Positions 26,541 through 38,227 of a DNA stretch of 64,000 nt are shown piece after piece. The notes beneath the pieces were generated by a model. It did not search any database and was not told where the DNA came from. It saw only the letters and a list, made by a program, of their open reading frames with translations. A program made the translations under genes and the position numbers. Source of the stretch: Pachyseris speciosa (Eukaryota; Cnidaria; Anthozoa; Scleractinia; Pachyseridae); NCBI GenBank assembly GCA_016490735.1, contig JAEMWC010000047.1, positions 117,501 to 181,500 on the forward strand. The letters are read 5' to 3'. Position 1 is the first letter of the stretch, and the number at the start of each line of letters is the position of its first letter.

Positions 26541-26992
26541 GTTAGATCGTCTTGAAAACAAAGACTTTACGTTTTGCCAACGAATGGGCATAAAACAACA
26601 ACACGTGAGAGCGGGCAGGCGGGACCAACTGTAAGATCCACAAGTGAATGCTAGTAGAATCTACTACAATCGTGGACAAATTGAGCTGCCAAGCCTTTCG
26701 ACATGCAATCAATGATCAGTTGAGTTTCAAAACTCCCTTTCCTTCCAATTCAAAAGGTTAACCTTAAAAGGTTTCCCCGGTTAGCAATGGCAGCTTCTCA
26801 AATTTAACAGTGAATTGGAAGTGCGGAGAAGTTATTTTAGTACAAGTGTTGAGGCGCACATATTGGAGAATGGATTCCAAGAAGCCTGTTTTCTCAAGTA
26901 CATACCCTTGTTTGCCACGAATGTGTTAGAGCAACTGCATGTGACAAAGGTTTGATAAAATCAGTCCGAGAAGCTGCTTCTGTCATTTAACA

Positions 26993-27361
26993 ATAGGGAG
27001 TTTAAGAAACGAGGGCGGGAACGTCAACGAGAACGTTAGAAAGCAATAGGTTTAATGAGCAAAAACAATAGCGCTGCACGTGCGTTTTACAATTTCGTAC
27101 ATTTCTTTGCCGTCCTCTGCAAAACAACGTAAAATGACCACGTTTTAGGTTTTGGCGAGAACGTGAGCACATGATGGCAAATTTTTCTTTCTTTTTCTTT
27201 ACTTCAACGCCGTTCGTAGAAATTTAATTCCTGGATAGTCCGCCGACATTTTACAGGTTGAACAAGTAGGAATAACCGCGAAAGTGCTACAATAACGAGA
27301 AGATATATTTTGAAATGACGTTTTCGTTGCCGTCGCTTCCTCGTTTCTTTAAACTCCCTAA
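26993..27361. mobile_element. Inverted-repeat DNA element (MITE)
   Basis: Ends AGGGAGTTTAAGAAACGAGG and an inverse near-match close to 27361 bound about 370 bp without a gene. Its family is not assigned. Confidence 0.6.
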
Positions 27362-27640
27362 TTACTGGATGAGGTTGACCAAGATAGCGAGAATTATCAT
27401 GGCCGAGGCTTGTGTTACATGTATCTGCCGAAGCCGAAGCCTGTGTTACATGCCGAAGCCTGTGTTACATGTATCTGCCGAAGGCCGAAGGCGAAAACCT
27501 AATTCAGTAATTGTTTTATTATGCATAAACTTGAGCGTTTGTAAAAACAACAGCGCGTACAAGAAACTAAAGATGCTACGCCAAATTGTAAACAGCTTTA
27601 TTTGTAAGCTTGCAACCTAAAAGTCGCAGCGCAAAACAAA
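27362..27640. repeat. Duplicated palindromic MITE tail, unit C
   Basis: Matches 17411-17690, but with internal tandem copies of a 'cgaagcctgtgttacatg' word and a lost right arm. The stretch 27641-28320 after it shows nothing recognisable. Confidence 0.65.
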
Positions 27641-28322
27641 CGTGTTTCTCACGTGTGTAGAACTATTGTCTGCAAAATGACTTCACTTCTGCATATATAG
27701 AACCTATTATAATAATAAAATAATATGTAGTTTTTATCCAGTTATTTTCATAATCTTTTGTAAATATATTTTTTCTAGGATCTTACTGATCAGCATGGAA
27801 GAACAGATATTGGTCTACACTATAATTTGAAATTTAGTTCTTGCTATTTGCCTTAATTAAATATTGGCATAACAAGTGCTATGCTATTTCAGTTGAGGTT
27901 GCCAGGAATAATTCCAATATGTATACCAATGGCTTAACGATATACTTAAAGATCGTTTTTTTAACTGGCCAATTTCATTTAAACCTTATTTCCTGTGGCT
28001 GCATTAGTAAGAAGATCGATTTTACATATCTTTCTTCAGTATAAATGCTGCGTACTGCTCATTCCTCACAAAGCACTCCCAGACGGAATCAATATCTTGC
28101 TCTAACACGCTAGAGCTTTCCATGTGATTTATACTCGGCTGTCGTCGACATTATCCCTTACCTTCGTTAGTGACCGCTCGGTGTTTTCTGATTCTCATAT
28201 TTGTCGAATGCAATAGTTGTGCCTTTGCTTTATGTAATCATTTATTTGTTGCTTTAATCTCGATTGATTTACTCATTTTTGTTAGGTAGATATATTACTG
28301 TGTGTTTTGCGTGTGTTTTCCG

Positions 28323-28378
28323 ACCCAATTATGGCCAAGCGTGAGGTCAAGATGGCGGGATATTGGCCAAGTTCTTTT

Positions 28379-28462
<84 letters not shown>

Positions 28463-28826
28463 GTTTTATTGGCAACATTTCTACATAGTAGCTCTTCATT
28501 TATCAATTAACTCTAAATCAAATCAAATGAAATCAAATGTTGGTTTTTGGCGAGAGGGGAAAACCGGAGTACCCGGAGAAAAACCTCTCGGAGCGGAGTA
28601 GAGAGCCAACAACAAACTCAGCCCACTTATGACACTGAGTCCGGGAATCGAACCCGGGACACATTGGTGGAAGGTGAGCGCTCTCACCACTGCGCCAACC
28701 CTGCTCCCCTTACTTTTTTTGCGTATTTGTGGACGGAGACGAAGTCGAGGTCCACAAACACGCAAAAAAAAGAACGAGGCCAATATCCCGCCACCTTGAC
28801 CGAACATGCTTGGTCAATTAAGGATT
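28323..28826. mobile_element. Foldback element split by a TAA array and a SINE
   Basis: Arms of about 55 bp (28325-28380 and 28766-28826) share GGCGGGATATTGGCC and are inverses. Between them lie (TAA)n at 28380-28461, a SINE at 28515-28708 and a second hairpin around 28715-28770. Confidence 0.65.
28515..28708 (-). mobile_element. tRNA-derived SINE with conserved central domain
   Basis: On the minus strand the A box TGGCGCAGTGG and B box GGTTCGATTCC are perfect. A central part reads like CCGGGTACTCCGGTTTTCCC, then a tail rich in GATTT. The central domain resembles those shared by animal SINE superfamilies. A decayed copy lies at 42058-42183. Confidence 0.8.
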
Positions 28827-29404
28827 TATTATATGACTCAAAGGAGGCTATTAAAAGACAGTAAAACGCGGGGCGAACAGGCTATCCCAAGCGGTCAAGA
28901 AGGAAAATTGATTCATCTTGACCGCTGAAAGAGCCAGTCATATAGCAATGTAATTTATTTCATGAGTTTGACTTGCTAGTTCCTTGACTCTCTTGAGACT
29001 CCAGGAAAGGACTCAAGGAAGGACTCTTAGGAAGCCAATACCAGTCTGTCTTTATTTAGTTTCGTTGTATGTAAAATTCGTCCTTGTGGCGATAGTTGGC
29101 TATAATAACGAGCCAGACGTTCTTAGCAACCACCAAAATACCTCTGGATCCCGCTGAGATTGGGGGCAATTTTCCACCAATCTCAGTAGGATATCTACCC
29201 TGGGTGCCAGAGGTTTTATTTCTCTTATCGAGTTCGGCGGTTAACCCGCTAAACGCAAAGCGAACGGAAACGGGAAAAATAAGAACCTCTGGTCATGACA
29301 GTTGAGAACCTCACTTCCATGCTATTTCGAAATAAGATATCTCGGCAAACCGGTTTTCTACAGTGTTCGTTTGTTTCCATAATTTGACGTGGCGTGTCGC
29401 CGCG

Positions 29405-29516
29405 TAGCCTCCCACGCAGTCGTTTTTAGGGGACTCGTATTTCACCTCCTCCCCACTAACGTTAGTGGGGAGGAGGTGAAATACAAGTCCCCTAAAAACG
29501 ACTGCGTGGGAGGCTA
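29405..29516. mobile_element. 112-bp near-perfect palindromic MITE, TAGCCT family
   Basis: The two halves are exact inverses except for one pair, meeting at AACGTT. Ends are TAGCCTCCCACGCAG and inverse. GTCGCCGCG occurs at 29396-29404 and again at 29517-29525. Confidence 0.9.
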
Positions 29517-29714
29517 GTCGCCGCGGTGATGCCTAAAACCCCGTGCTTGTGTCTCGTGTAAATAGGGAAATTCGTGAGCTGCGTTTCCACAACCCCGGTT
29601 AAAATTACAACGCCTATAAAAAGTGTTTAAATTTGTTAATTTCTGGATCCGGAAGGTTCAATTTTTTCGACGGTGTCGGCGCGAGACAGACAAAGGTAGC
29701 TACGATCGAGGTTG

Positions 29715-29852
29715 TACCCTGGGTGCCAGAGGTAGTTTTTTTTTCCATTTGAAGGAGGAAAATTATGCGGCGAAACAGCGTCAACGAGGCTTTGCGTTTC
29801 GCGGGTTAACTGCTCCTCGCTAAGAAAAATAAAACCTCTGGCACTCAAGGTA
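29715..29852. mobile_element. Small MITE of the TACCCTGGG family
   Basis: TACCCTGGGTGCCAGAGGT and a near inverse bound 138 bp. Flanks TCGAGGTTG (29706-29714) and TCGAGATTG (29853-29861) differ by one base. It is nested in the 1.3-kb element whose ends it resembles. Confidence 0.75.
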
Positions 29853-30070
29853 TCGAGATTGTCGTCTGTGTTGTGATTTCCGGTAAACAACGAGATACGC
29901 TGCGAGTAGAGTCTCCTTCGATCTTCCTATAAAAATCGAAAAAGTCCGCACTGAAATGTCCACTCCACGTTCGACCGATATCGCTTTTAAACCAACTTTA
30001 TCGCCCGCCACACTTCAACTTCACAACGACGTTGTCCCATTCAAGAAGGTTCGATCATCGATTGTGGTTA

Positions 30071-30210
30071 ACAGGACTGCAAACACATCCTCACGCTTCA
30101 TAAAATGAAGTAAAGCCTTTTCCTGAACAGGTTTAAATTCTAAAATCTCCGAAAATCTACAATTAAGTGCGAATTGTACTGCACCTCTAAATGCTTGCTC
30201 GAATTCACAG
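30071..30210 (-). pseudogene. Possible RecQ-like helicase fragment inside the 1.3-kb element
   Basis: The minus strand is open for about 46 codons with the pattern FSEILEFKPVQEKALLHF, then DVFAVLLT. This resembles the Q-motif and first strand of RecQ-type helicases, where a Walker A loop should follow. It does not; the frame continues unrelated and soon stops. It may be a captured host exon. Confidence 0.4.
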
Positions 30211-30699
30211 CCTTCAAATTACCAGTTTTGTTTTGTTAGCAATCCGGTTTTATGGCCACTGGGGTGCATTATCGCCGTTCGACCAATAAAATTGATTGTT
30301 AGATCGTCTGAAATCATGGAAGTGAGGTGAGGTGAAATCATGGAAGTGAGGTGAGGTGAAATCATGGAAGTGAGATTCCCAACCATCGTGACCAGAGGTT
30401 ATTTTTTTCTCTCGGCGCTTTGCGCCAAGTTAACGCGGCTTCGCCGCGCAATATTCCCGCTTCAAACGAAAACAATAACCTCTGGCACCCAGGGTATAGG
30501 ATATCCAGCTACTGTGAACATTCCAGTCTTAGTAATTGAATCGCTTCTGGTACTCGTTTCTGTTTGATATGGGGTGTGAATTTTTACGCGAATGCTTCAT
30601 AATCCTTAAACGTGAACCGTTTATTTATGGCGAGAGTTAAATTAATTCTATCTTGAAACCTGATGCACATGATATGCCGAGAAAAGTATAAAAAAAAAA

Positions 30700-31049
30700 A
30701 ATATATATATATATAAAACACATGATCAATTAATAACTAGCTATATCACTAAATAAATAAACAAATAAATAAATAAATAAATAAACAATCCTAAATCTTA
30801 AAATTATTATCGTGAAACACAGCAAACAGCACATCACAAATGCAGCTCCCACACAGCATTTCCGAATTCCTTAAGGGTTGTCGCCGAACGCAATTCATCC
30901 GTTAGGGGATTCCACACTTTGGCACCAGTAAAAGTTATAGATTTTAGGCCAAAGTTTGTAGTTTTCTTACGCGGGACGACGAGCTTGTTGGTGCCTCTCA
31001 AGCACTTCATCACATTATTACGAAGGACGAACAAGTGTGTTATGTGCAT
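30700..31049 (-). mobile_element. CR1/jockey-like LINE C-terminal fragment
   Basis: The minus strand encodes a LINE protein tail (LVVPRKKTTNFGLKSITF, AKVWNPL), then a 3'UTR. An ATTT-type repeat at 30752-30785 marks the 3' end. No RT core remains. Positions 31050-31890 show nothing recognisable. Confidence 0.65.
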
Positions 31050-31894
31050 GGAAAGAAAACTTCCGAAACCGACCTGGGCACGAAACGCGACGACGGCGAC
31101 GAGTTCGAAACCATCATTTCAAAATATAACTTCTCCTTTTTATAATTCTTTCGCGATTGTTGAAATTTGTTTAACTCCGAAAATGCTGCGAACTGTCCAA
31201 GGACTAAATTACTCTGAAGGAAGGCGAAGGGCATTAAAGTAAGGAAAACGTTCTCGAAAAAACATTTCATCCGATAAGTTATTGTTCTGCAAAGAAATGT
31301 ACCAAATGTAAGACATTTTGGTCATTAAACCTACTTACAACATTTGCCTAGATTTTTATCTGCATTTCAAAATACTGTTCATGTTATATATCCCAGAAGC
31401 ACTCAGGCATACAGTGATGCCAGGACCTCATCCTGGATGAACCAGAAAAGATCATCGGCACAACATTTGCCTAGAATTTTACTAGTGCTATTTTCCTCGC
31501 ACAAACAAACGCAGAGGCCTAAATTCCTTGGTAGTTTGAAAAAGGCTTTTAGAAGTTGTTTCTGGATGATAATATATTCTGCAACGACAATTTTTCAATT
31601 TTCAAACTGCCACTATTTTAATCGCCACCACAAATGGAAGAAATAGTCGCCTGACATAATATTTTGTGCTTTAACAGAGAACAGCTATGTAAAAGATATA
31701 AGAACCGATATCCAGTTATAAAGACAAAATAAGGCGCCGCCCACTCCCCCGCCCCCTCGCCAGCCCGATCTTCATTATCGTGAATTGATGACGAGTGCGC
31801 CCGTATTTCGCGGCTTCATATTTGCCGCCAGAATATCCGGGCAGAATATACATGAACTCAAGAGAGAATGAGGTTCTCTCCTGATGAGCTACAT

Positions 31895-32747
31895 AGGGTG
31901 CGTTCCTTTCGGAGAATCCAAAAAATGGATTTCGCATTCCTTTCGGCAAATCGATCTGGATTTTGAATCTAATGAATCCTTTCTGGGGAAAGATTCACTG
32001 GATTTGAAATCCGCGATTCTAAATCCAGATTTTCGGATTTGTGATTTGCTCCGTTCCTTTCACCATTGGATTTGAAATTAATCTCATTGACCAGCGGTTT
32101 TTATACCAACTATCGCTCCTACTGCTTTAGGAAAATGTTTTATCTCTTCAAATTTGTCATCCGCATCCTTCTGTAAGCCTTTGACCAGGAGAAAACTCCA
32201 TAAATTGGTGGAAACATTTTACGGCAATCACTTTACAAACTCGCCTATAATCACGACAAGCACTCCAGCTTGTCACCACTTGTCACGTCAAATCTATCTG
32301 CCTCAGATCGAAGGCTTTCGTGGTTTCCGCAGACTCATCAAGTCACAAGTACTTGCTTTCGAAGTGGGTTGAGCTGATGCGTTTATACTATGATCGGGCA
32401 GGTACCACACACAGCTGCTATAATCGTTCCAAGCTGTCGACTGTTCGCTTAGACATTCGAAAGTGACTGCGGAAAGTTTGCAAGCTCTACTGTGGCACAG
32501 AGACTCCGTGTAATTTTCAATTCTCGCGCCTTTCTTCCTGATTCTGTGCAAGTGACGCCAGGACGCAATGGTCGGTATTTGAAAAACAAATGTTTTGACA
32601 CTTGTTTTGACGCTGTATTCAATGAATATGCGAGGTTTCGTAGTAACACGATCCTTTTTCGGATTTTGTGTTCCATTCGGTCGTGAAATCTGGTGAATCT
32701 CGGATCAAAAATCCGTTTTTGGATTCTCCTTAAGGAACACTCCCATA
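31895..32747. mobile_element. Inverted-repeat DNA element, about 850 bp
   Basis: The left end (GTGCGTTCCTTTCGGAGAAT, then a CCAAAAA/GGATTT run) is inverted at the right (to about 32747). The interior repeats 'tccagatttt..ggattt' words. I see no certain target duplication and no transposase. The stretch 32748-33610 shows nothing recognisable. Confidence 0.5.
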
Positions 32748-33612
32748 TACATAAACATGCTTGAACAGAAAGATTACCGCTCAACAATGGTCCGAAACCG
32801 AAGTAATTCAACTAAATCAAATCTTACAGAAAAATTTACATTAGAATATAATCCCAGGGAAAATGTAATGGGCGATTCCTACCAGACTTACCAATGCAAT
32901 AAAATCGAAAGTCACGTCGATCTTACCTCTTATGTTCGTATTTCCGCTTTCAACATTGTCCGTAGGCGATTTGCTTCGGCTTAAAGTGTAATTACAACTT
33001 ACCAAAGTCCATCGCGCGACTTTGAAACCACCGGATAAAACAGAATTTAAGCCTGAGAAGGCGTCACTTCCTGTAATTTCTGTCCAGCACATACCGAAAT
33101 ATGCCTATCATCCCCTCGAAAATCTCAACGTATCGCTAAAGCATAACATTTGAGCGTTTTATCGTACAAGTAAAACCATAAAATGACATGAGCACACCGA
33201 GTAAACGTGAAGCGCAAAAACAATGCTTCTTTCAAGGTGTGCTAAGATGCTCCTGCTGAGAGAAACCGCAAATGGAGTACGTTGACTGCCCTACTGCAGA
33301 CCTATAACGTCACTCCTTAGCAACCAGACTTGGGAGATTTTTTAGCTTCCGGTTATCTCTGGCTCGTGATTTGGCCTCATCCTGTATATTTATATTCTGG
33401 AACGTTCTTCCCAATTCCTCAATTTCCGTAGAATTCTATCCACGAAGATATCAAATCATCTTCATTGTCTTTATTTTAAAGAAAAAAATGGAACACCACT
33501 TTATGAAAACCTACTAGATATCTGTACTTCGCTCTCTTCGGATAAAAATTATGTTTTGCAATATAATCTTAGTCTACTGGTAGTTATTTTTGTTTATGTC
33601 TATTTGTGTTTA

Positions 33613-33771
33613 GTATAAATCTACTAGCCTTCTATATATATCACGAATGCCGTTCTCTGATTGGCTACGCTACTCGTTATCTATTTCTGTGATTCACTTC
33701 TTTGCGAAGTGTCTGCGAGGAGGTTTTAGATAATTTACTTGTTTAGAGTTGAACGACTAGTAGATTTATAC
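33613..33771. mobile_element. TA-flanked MITE, GTATAAATCTACTAG family, copy 1
   Basis: Ends GTATAAATCTACTAG and inverse, with TA on both sides. A second copy, split by a LINE, is at 55228-56771. The next 145 bp (33775-33919) are a second inverted repeat (ACAATTAGATTAT ends), and the same pair of elements is adjacent at 56774-56883. Confidence 0.7.
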
Positions 33772-33954
33772 TAAAACAATTAGATTATTCGCTCGCTATT
33801 TCTCAGCGTTATAACGAATTCCCTGCCCCCCCCCCCCCCCCCGACAGCGGGGGCTAATTCGGGCTGCGCTCTCTTCAGATATCACGCGATGGAAATCTCG
33901 AGGTCATAATCTAATTGTTAAATATATCTATGTTTGTGTGTTTTTGTGTCCCTG

Positions 33955-34108
33955 CAGGGGCGTAGCCAGGATTTTTCAAGGGGGGGGGGGGGGGTGTTTT
34001 GCCACCTGAATATTGTAGGTTGTTTGCTTAAAAAAAAAAAGGCTTAAAAGAGGGGGGGGGGTCACGGGCACCCCAGAACCCCCCTGCCCTCGCTACGCCC
34101 TTCCCCTG
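33955..34108. mobile_element. Small hAT-like MITE with CAGGGG ends
   Basis: CAGGGGCGTAGC and an inverse (GCTACGCCCTTCCCCTG) bound 154 bp with long G runs inside. I do not see an 8-bp duplication, so the hAT assignment rests on the termini only. Confidence 0.5.
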
Positions 34109-34470
34109 ACCTAGGCATGTAAAAAACCTTTTCTTTTAACTGGCTGCCTGGCATTTATAACTCTTAAGTTATTTCATGTAGCCAGCGCCTCCATCATTTG
34201 ATATAATAATGCATTTTTTCTTTTGAAATTCTGAGGTGAAATAAAGTGTTGTTGTTGTCACTCATTCATCCCGATCCATTTATAAATGGACGCGAAGAAA
34301 AGTTGAAGCAGCGGAAAGAATCGAAAACCAAGAATCGTCCTAGGATGGGTGGCAAGCAATGCTACAGTCATCACCCAACAGGAGGGGGGAAGGGGGGCGA
34401 GGGGGGCATGAAGACCCGGATGAACCCCAAAAGCAAGTTGTCTGCATGAATTTTAAGTTTCACTTGACTC

Positions 34471-34680
34471 ACTAATGAGATGCAATTCACGAAGCGTATG
34501 CTACACATAACGGATCGACTGTTAGGTTTCGCTTCGTACGGATCGACAAAACGCATGGCCACCCACACCAACAGTATCCATGAAAATGTTCTAAGTCCCG
34601 TAATGAGATGCAATACTCGAAGCGTATACTACACTTTACGGATCGACTGCTAGGTTTACACTTCGGATTCCAGAAATGCA
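34471..34680. repeat. Single and partial units of the CGTACGGATCGAC repeat
   Basis: The text (CACGAAGCGTATGCTACAC, GGATCGACAAAACGCATGG, CCAACAGTATCCATGAAAA) is the same as in the tandem array at 38815-39310. No product is recognised. From 34700 to 35220 I see nothing. Confidence 0.65.
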
Positions 34681-35220
34681 TGTATTGTTCATGGGTTTTT
34701 TAAGTTTCACAGTAAATTTATATAAGCAGAAGTCAGAACCTTCAACCTCTTGTTTGGTAATAACCTTTCAGTGGTGAAAAGGGAAGTGCAAGATTGGAAA
34801 TTTACAGACATTTGTATGAAGAGAGGTATACACTATGTGTCCTCAGGCTTCAGTGGCACATGTGCAATAATCTACAAAATAAATGCCCGTCTCTGAACTC
34901 CTGCTTTTCTTCTTTTTTATACATTCTCAAACAAAAACCTGAAAGAAGTGGCTTGTAAAGCGTGAACTCATTCTCTTTGCATACACCTAGTATAAGAGCA
35001 CAAAGTTGCAGCTAACATGTGTATATAATGTTGTAAGTAAAAATTAAATTCAGGTAAAAAGTATTTACCTACAACCTTGGACTCATTGTATTGTGCCCCT
35101 GCTTAATGTTGGAAAACGATGGGACTAAACTTTCTAGGACAACATTGAATGTGGCTGCAGGGAAAGTTTTCCAACTCAAATGACCATGCAAGGTTATAGG
35201 TTGACTCTCAATATCTATAA

Positions 35221-35266
35221 TTTGTTTCCTAACCCTAATAATTCATAATTAGGGTTAGGAAACAAA
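35221..35266. repeat. Perfect hairpin containing telomere-type motifs
   Basis: Arms of 19 bp (35221-35239 and 35248-35266) are exact inverses, and each holds two TTAGGG-type units. The 8-base loop is AATTCATA. Confidence 0.85.
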
Positions 35267-35516
35267 ACAATTTGATTTTTCAACCAAGGTATGTGTAAAA
35301 AGTTTTTTTTACCTTAATTGATTTATATTTTCCAAAAGCCATTTACCATTTTTCTTAGTTTCGGAGTGTTTAAATTTCAAGCCCTGGATGACTCTCTACG
35401 TGCTCTACAACTTGTCATTGTTAAAAGAAAATACAAAATGCTTCCTTCATCCACTAACTTTAAAAGTGACTTATTGTATGAATAGTTTTGCATAAAACCC
35501 CTCAATTATATCACTC

Positions 35517-36190
35517 ATGTCCAATACTGTTGCACTGATACGGATCGTCAATAGCATTTGTCGATTCGTACTGATTGTACGAATCGACAACCTTGCTTAC
35601 GTTCCGTATGCTGAACTCATACGGAGCGTGCATCTCATTATCACATCAGGAGTGCATCTCATTATTACGCCAGGGCACAGTGTGTCGATGCGTACGCTCC
35701 GTACAGATCGTACGAATCGACAACCTTGCTTACGCTCCGTATGCTGAACTCATACGGAGCGTGCATCTCATTACATCAGAAGTGCATCTTAATGCATGTA
35801 TCAAAAATGCTAGTAGTGCTGTAAACAAGCCGGTAGAAAGACTGTATATTGTATACCTCGTTCTTAAAGCGTGAAACTGTAAATCAGGCATTTTCAAAAC
35901 TGGTCTCGTGCACAATCATACACGTCTTCAACAAGCGAAAATAATGAGAGTATCAACAACACTCGTGCCGTAAACAAGCAGCCCAAATTGCTCGTTCTTT
36001 TAAGCGTGAAACCAAAAATCAGGCGTTTTCAAAACTGGTCTCATGCACAATCATACGCCTCTTCAACAAGCGAAACTAATGCGAGTATCATGACAACACT
36101 CGAGCCGTAAACAAGCGGCAGAAAGGTGTATATTGTATACTTCGTTCTTTAAGCGTGAGACCGAAAATCAGGCGTTTTCAATTGTTTTCA
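35517..36190. repeat. Two adjacent tandem-repeat blocks
   Basis: Block one (35517-35785) has two units of about 150 bp with CGTACG and ATCGACAACCTTGCTTACG words, related to the repeat at 38.8 kb. Block two (about 35818-36190) has about 2.6 units of roughly 140 bp marked by AATCAGGCGTTTTCAAAAC. No gene. 36191-36690 shows nothing recognisable. Confidence 0.7.
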
Positions 36191-36700
36191 TGCTAAGTTT
36201 AAAAATGCTTTCAGGGAAAAAGAGAAAAAAATTTTTTTTCCATATTTCAGCAGTGTACGCACGGGCGTACATGAGTACATGGACGCTACGCCAAAGCGTG
36301 CTTACCTGAAGCAACTCGCCGTCATTTGCACACTAATCTTGTTCGTTCATAATTCAAGGAGAAGACGGAGTTGTCTTCGATAGGTTGTAAACTTATAAGC
36401 TTGTTGTACAAAGCGACTCGTAATTATCGCTTATGTTTAAGTAGCCAAAACAAATTTCAAAACTATAACATTCCTTATATTCTTAAAGTGTAACGTTCAT
36501 AAGAAGTCTAGAACTGGGGTAACGTTAATACTCAGAAGCTCCGAAATAAAATGCTTACATGCGAGGAATTAATCCTAATTTTTTACCCATTTCTGCTCTC
36601 GGTGGTTCTCGCTTTTCACTTCTTTTTTTTTTTTAACTTGGATACCACGTCTTCGATCACGTAAATCACATCTTCGATTGCCGTGTTGCCAGCATGGTTG

Positions 36701-36770
36701 TCCTGATGGTGTAGTGGTCATCACACCCGACTAGTAACGGGGGGACGTGGGTTCAAATCCCGCTCAGGGA
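36701..36770 (+). tRNA. tRNA-like gene, possible tRNA-Thr(AGT), degenerate
   Basis: A box TGGTGTAGTGG and B box GGGTTCAAATCCC are good. The T arm pairs, and the anticodon loop CTAGTAA would give AGT. The acceptor stem lacks one base pair partner and the anticodon stem is imperfect. A TTTT terminator lies 4 bases after the end. It may be a pseudogene. Confidence 0.45.
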
Positions 36771-36977
36771 AAATTTTCTTTCAAACATTTATTCAATTAT
36801 ATATGTATATATATATAAATTTCCAGGGGGATTTGGCCGTGCATCGCCGATCGACCGTGGAGTAATGACGTGATCCTGATTGCAGAAAATGTGTGAAATT
36901 GTGTCCTCGGACCTTACCATCAGAAGGCCACACTGTGTATGTGTTGTACAGTAAAAATATGTGTTCTCAGTGTGGTT

Positions 36978-37049
36978 GGTTCAGTGGCCTAGTGGTTAAG
37001 GCATCCGACCGGTAATCTGGAGACCCAGGTTCGATTCCTGGCTGAGCCA
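36978..37049 (+). tRNA. tRNA-like gene, anticodon reads GGT (Thr)
   Basis: 72 nt fold as a cloverleaf: a 7-bp acceptor stem (GGTTCAG/CTGAGCC with one wobble), D stem GCCT/AGGC, T arm CCAGG-TTCGATT-CCTGG, and A73. TTTT follows two bases later. The anticodon stem has one mismatch and position 33 is C instead of U, so a working tRNA is uncertain; a tRNA-derived repeat is the alternative. (AT)n follows at about 37097-37150. Confidence 0.55.
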
Positions 37050-37396
37050 CATTTTCACTTAATTACTTAGTTGTGTTGATTTCTGTTCCCAAATTAATAT
37101 ATATATTATCTATATATATTATATATATTATCTATATATATATATATACGATAAATACTTAATTAAACACTGACATTTAGGAAGCACATAATCAGACAGC
37201 ATGACTATCAGGTTAATTATTGATTTTTGGTAAACTAACGTGTACGTAGACATAAAAAGCTTTTATGTAGCATGCCATCCATACCATCATAATTGAAGCC
37301 TAAACCTCTTCTTTCAAGTTAGTCAAGTGGCCTAGGCTTGTGATGACTGTTTTCCGGTGAGCACGATCGGGCCTCGTGCTGAGACATCCGAGATCT

Positions 37397-37508
37397 TAGC
37401 CTAGCTGGCGGTTTTATTCGGGAGCGCTCGAGCGATCGTTTGCACTCCGCCCTATGCCGCGAGGTCGCTCGCGCGCTCCTCAACAAAAACCGCCAGATAC
37501 GCAGGCTA
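37397..37508. mobile_element. TAGCCT-family MITE, 112 bp
   Basis: TAGCCTAGCTGGCGGTTTT and an inverse (AAAACCGCCAG..AGGCTA) bound the element. Flanks CCGAGATCT (37388-37396) and TCGAGATGT (37509-37517) agree at 7 of 9 positions. Confidence 0.7.
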
Positions 37509-37781
37509 TCGAGATGTGAAGATAGAGAATCAAAACCTTTGCTGAACACTGACTGCAAGAAGCATTGATTTTACTACTTGTAAATCGCAATGTGTCAGTT
37601 CGCCTCTTGAGATCGTTATTTTATCATTACGTCCGGGGTATCATCGCACGATCATCGGGATTGCACACCATAGTTATCCCACAGCATTCTCTTGATAGAC
37701 ACATACCAAACGTGTGTTACGTTGAATAGAACGAATAGATAACTTACACAGTCATCAACCTAATAAAAACTGCAATGAACT

Positions 37782-38227
37782 CAGGGCACCCGACGACAAG
37801 TTTCGGTAGATATCTGTTCGGTGGAGGGTAATTCGCCTTGGGCTTTCGGCGTCGATTTAAGAGTGCACTCGGATTTTCGTAAGTAAAACGTGGCCTATAA
37901 GATTCGCAATTGGGAAATCATAGCCCTTGAGATTTTCGAAAAGGTCGTAATTGCTGTTTTTGGCAGTCAAAAACGTCAGCTAGCATTTTCGGAAAGAAAA
38001 TAGTTCCCTAGAAAGCCCGTGGAAAGTTCATTTCAGCTTGCATTTTCTCAAAGAAAGATTTTGTTCCGTAACATTTTCGGGCAATTAAACTTTCAGCTAC
38101 GGGATCCGAACAGATGAACTTCTTCTAGATTATGAAAACTTCACTTTAAACAGACTTCAAACACCACAAGGTACTTAAAAATGCCTTTCTACAGCTTTTG
38201 GTTGATTTGGCTCGTTGGGTGCCCCTG
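37782..38227. mobile_element. Non-autonomous DNA element with 6-bp TSD, copy 2
   Basis: Same family as 5273-5720 in nearly full length. TGAACT occurs at 37776-37781 and at 38228-38233. No ORF of note. The stretch from 38234 to 38680 shows nothing recognisable. Confidence 0.85.

Larger units (their letters stand above)
29196..30496. mobile_element. 1.3-kb DNA element, long inverted ends, 9-bp TSD
   Basis: The left end TACCCTGGGTGCCAGAGG and its inverse at the right are preceded and followed by TAGGATATC (29187-29195 and 30497-30505). The inverted ends extend about 130 bp inward, to CTCACTTCCATG. Inside are two smaller insertions with their own 9-bp duplications (29405-29516 and 29715-29852) and a helicase-like coding scrap. 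No transposase is visible, so it is non-autonomous; the features suggest MULE-like. Confidence 0.8.

Noticed and set aside
32841..33092. 83-residue minus-strand ORF with a hydrophobic end
   Set aside because: No recognisable family, no splice signals in support and ordinary base composition; it could be chance.
37319..37558. 79-residue minus-strand ORF rich in Arg and Ser
   Set aside because: It runs over a TAGCCT-family MITE and its flanks, so it is not a gene.
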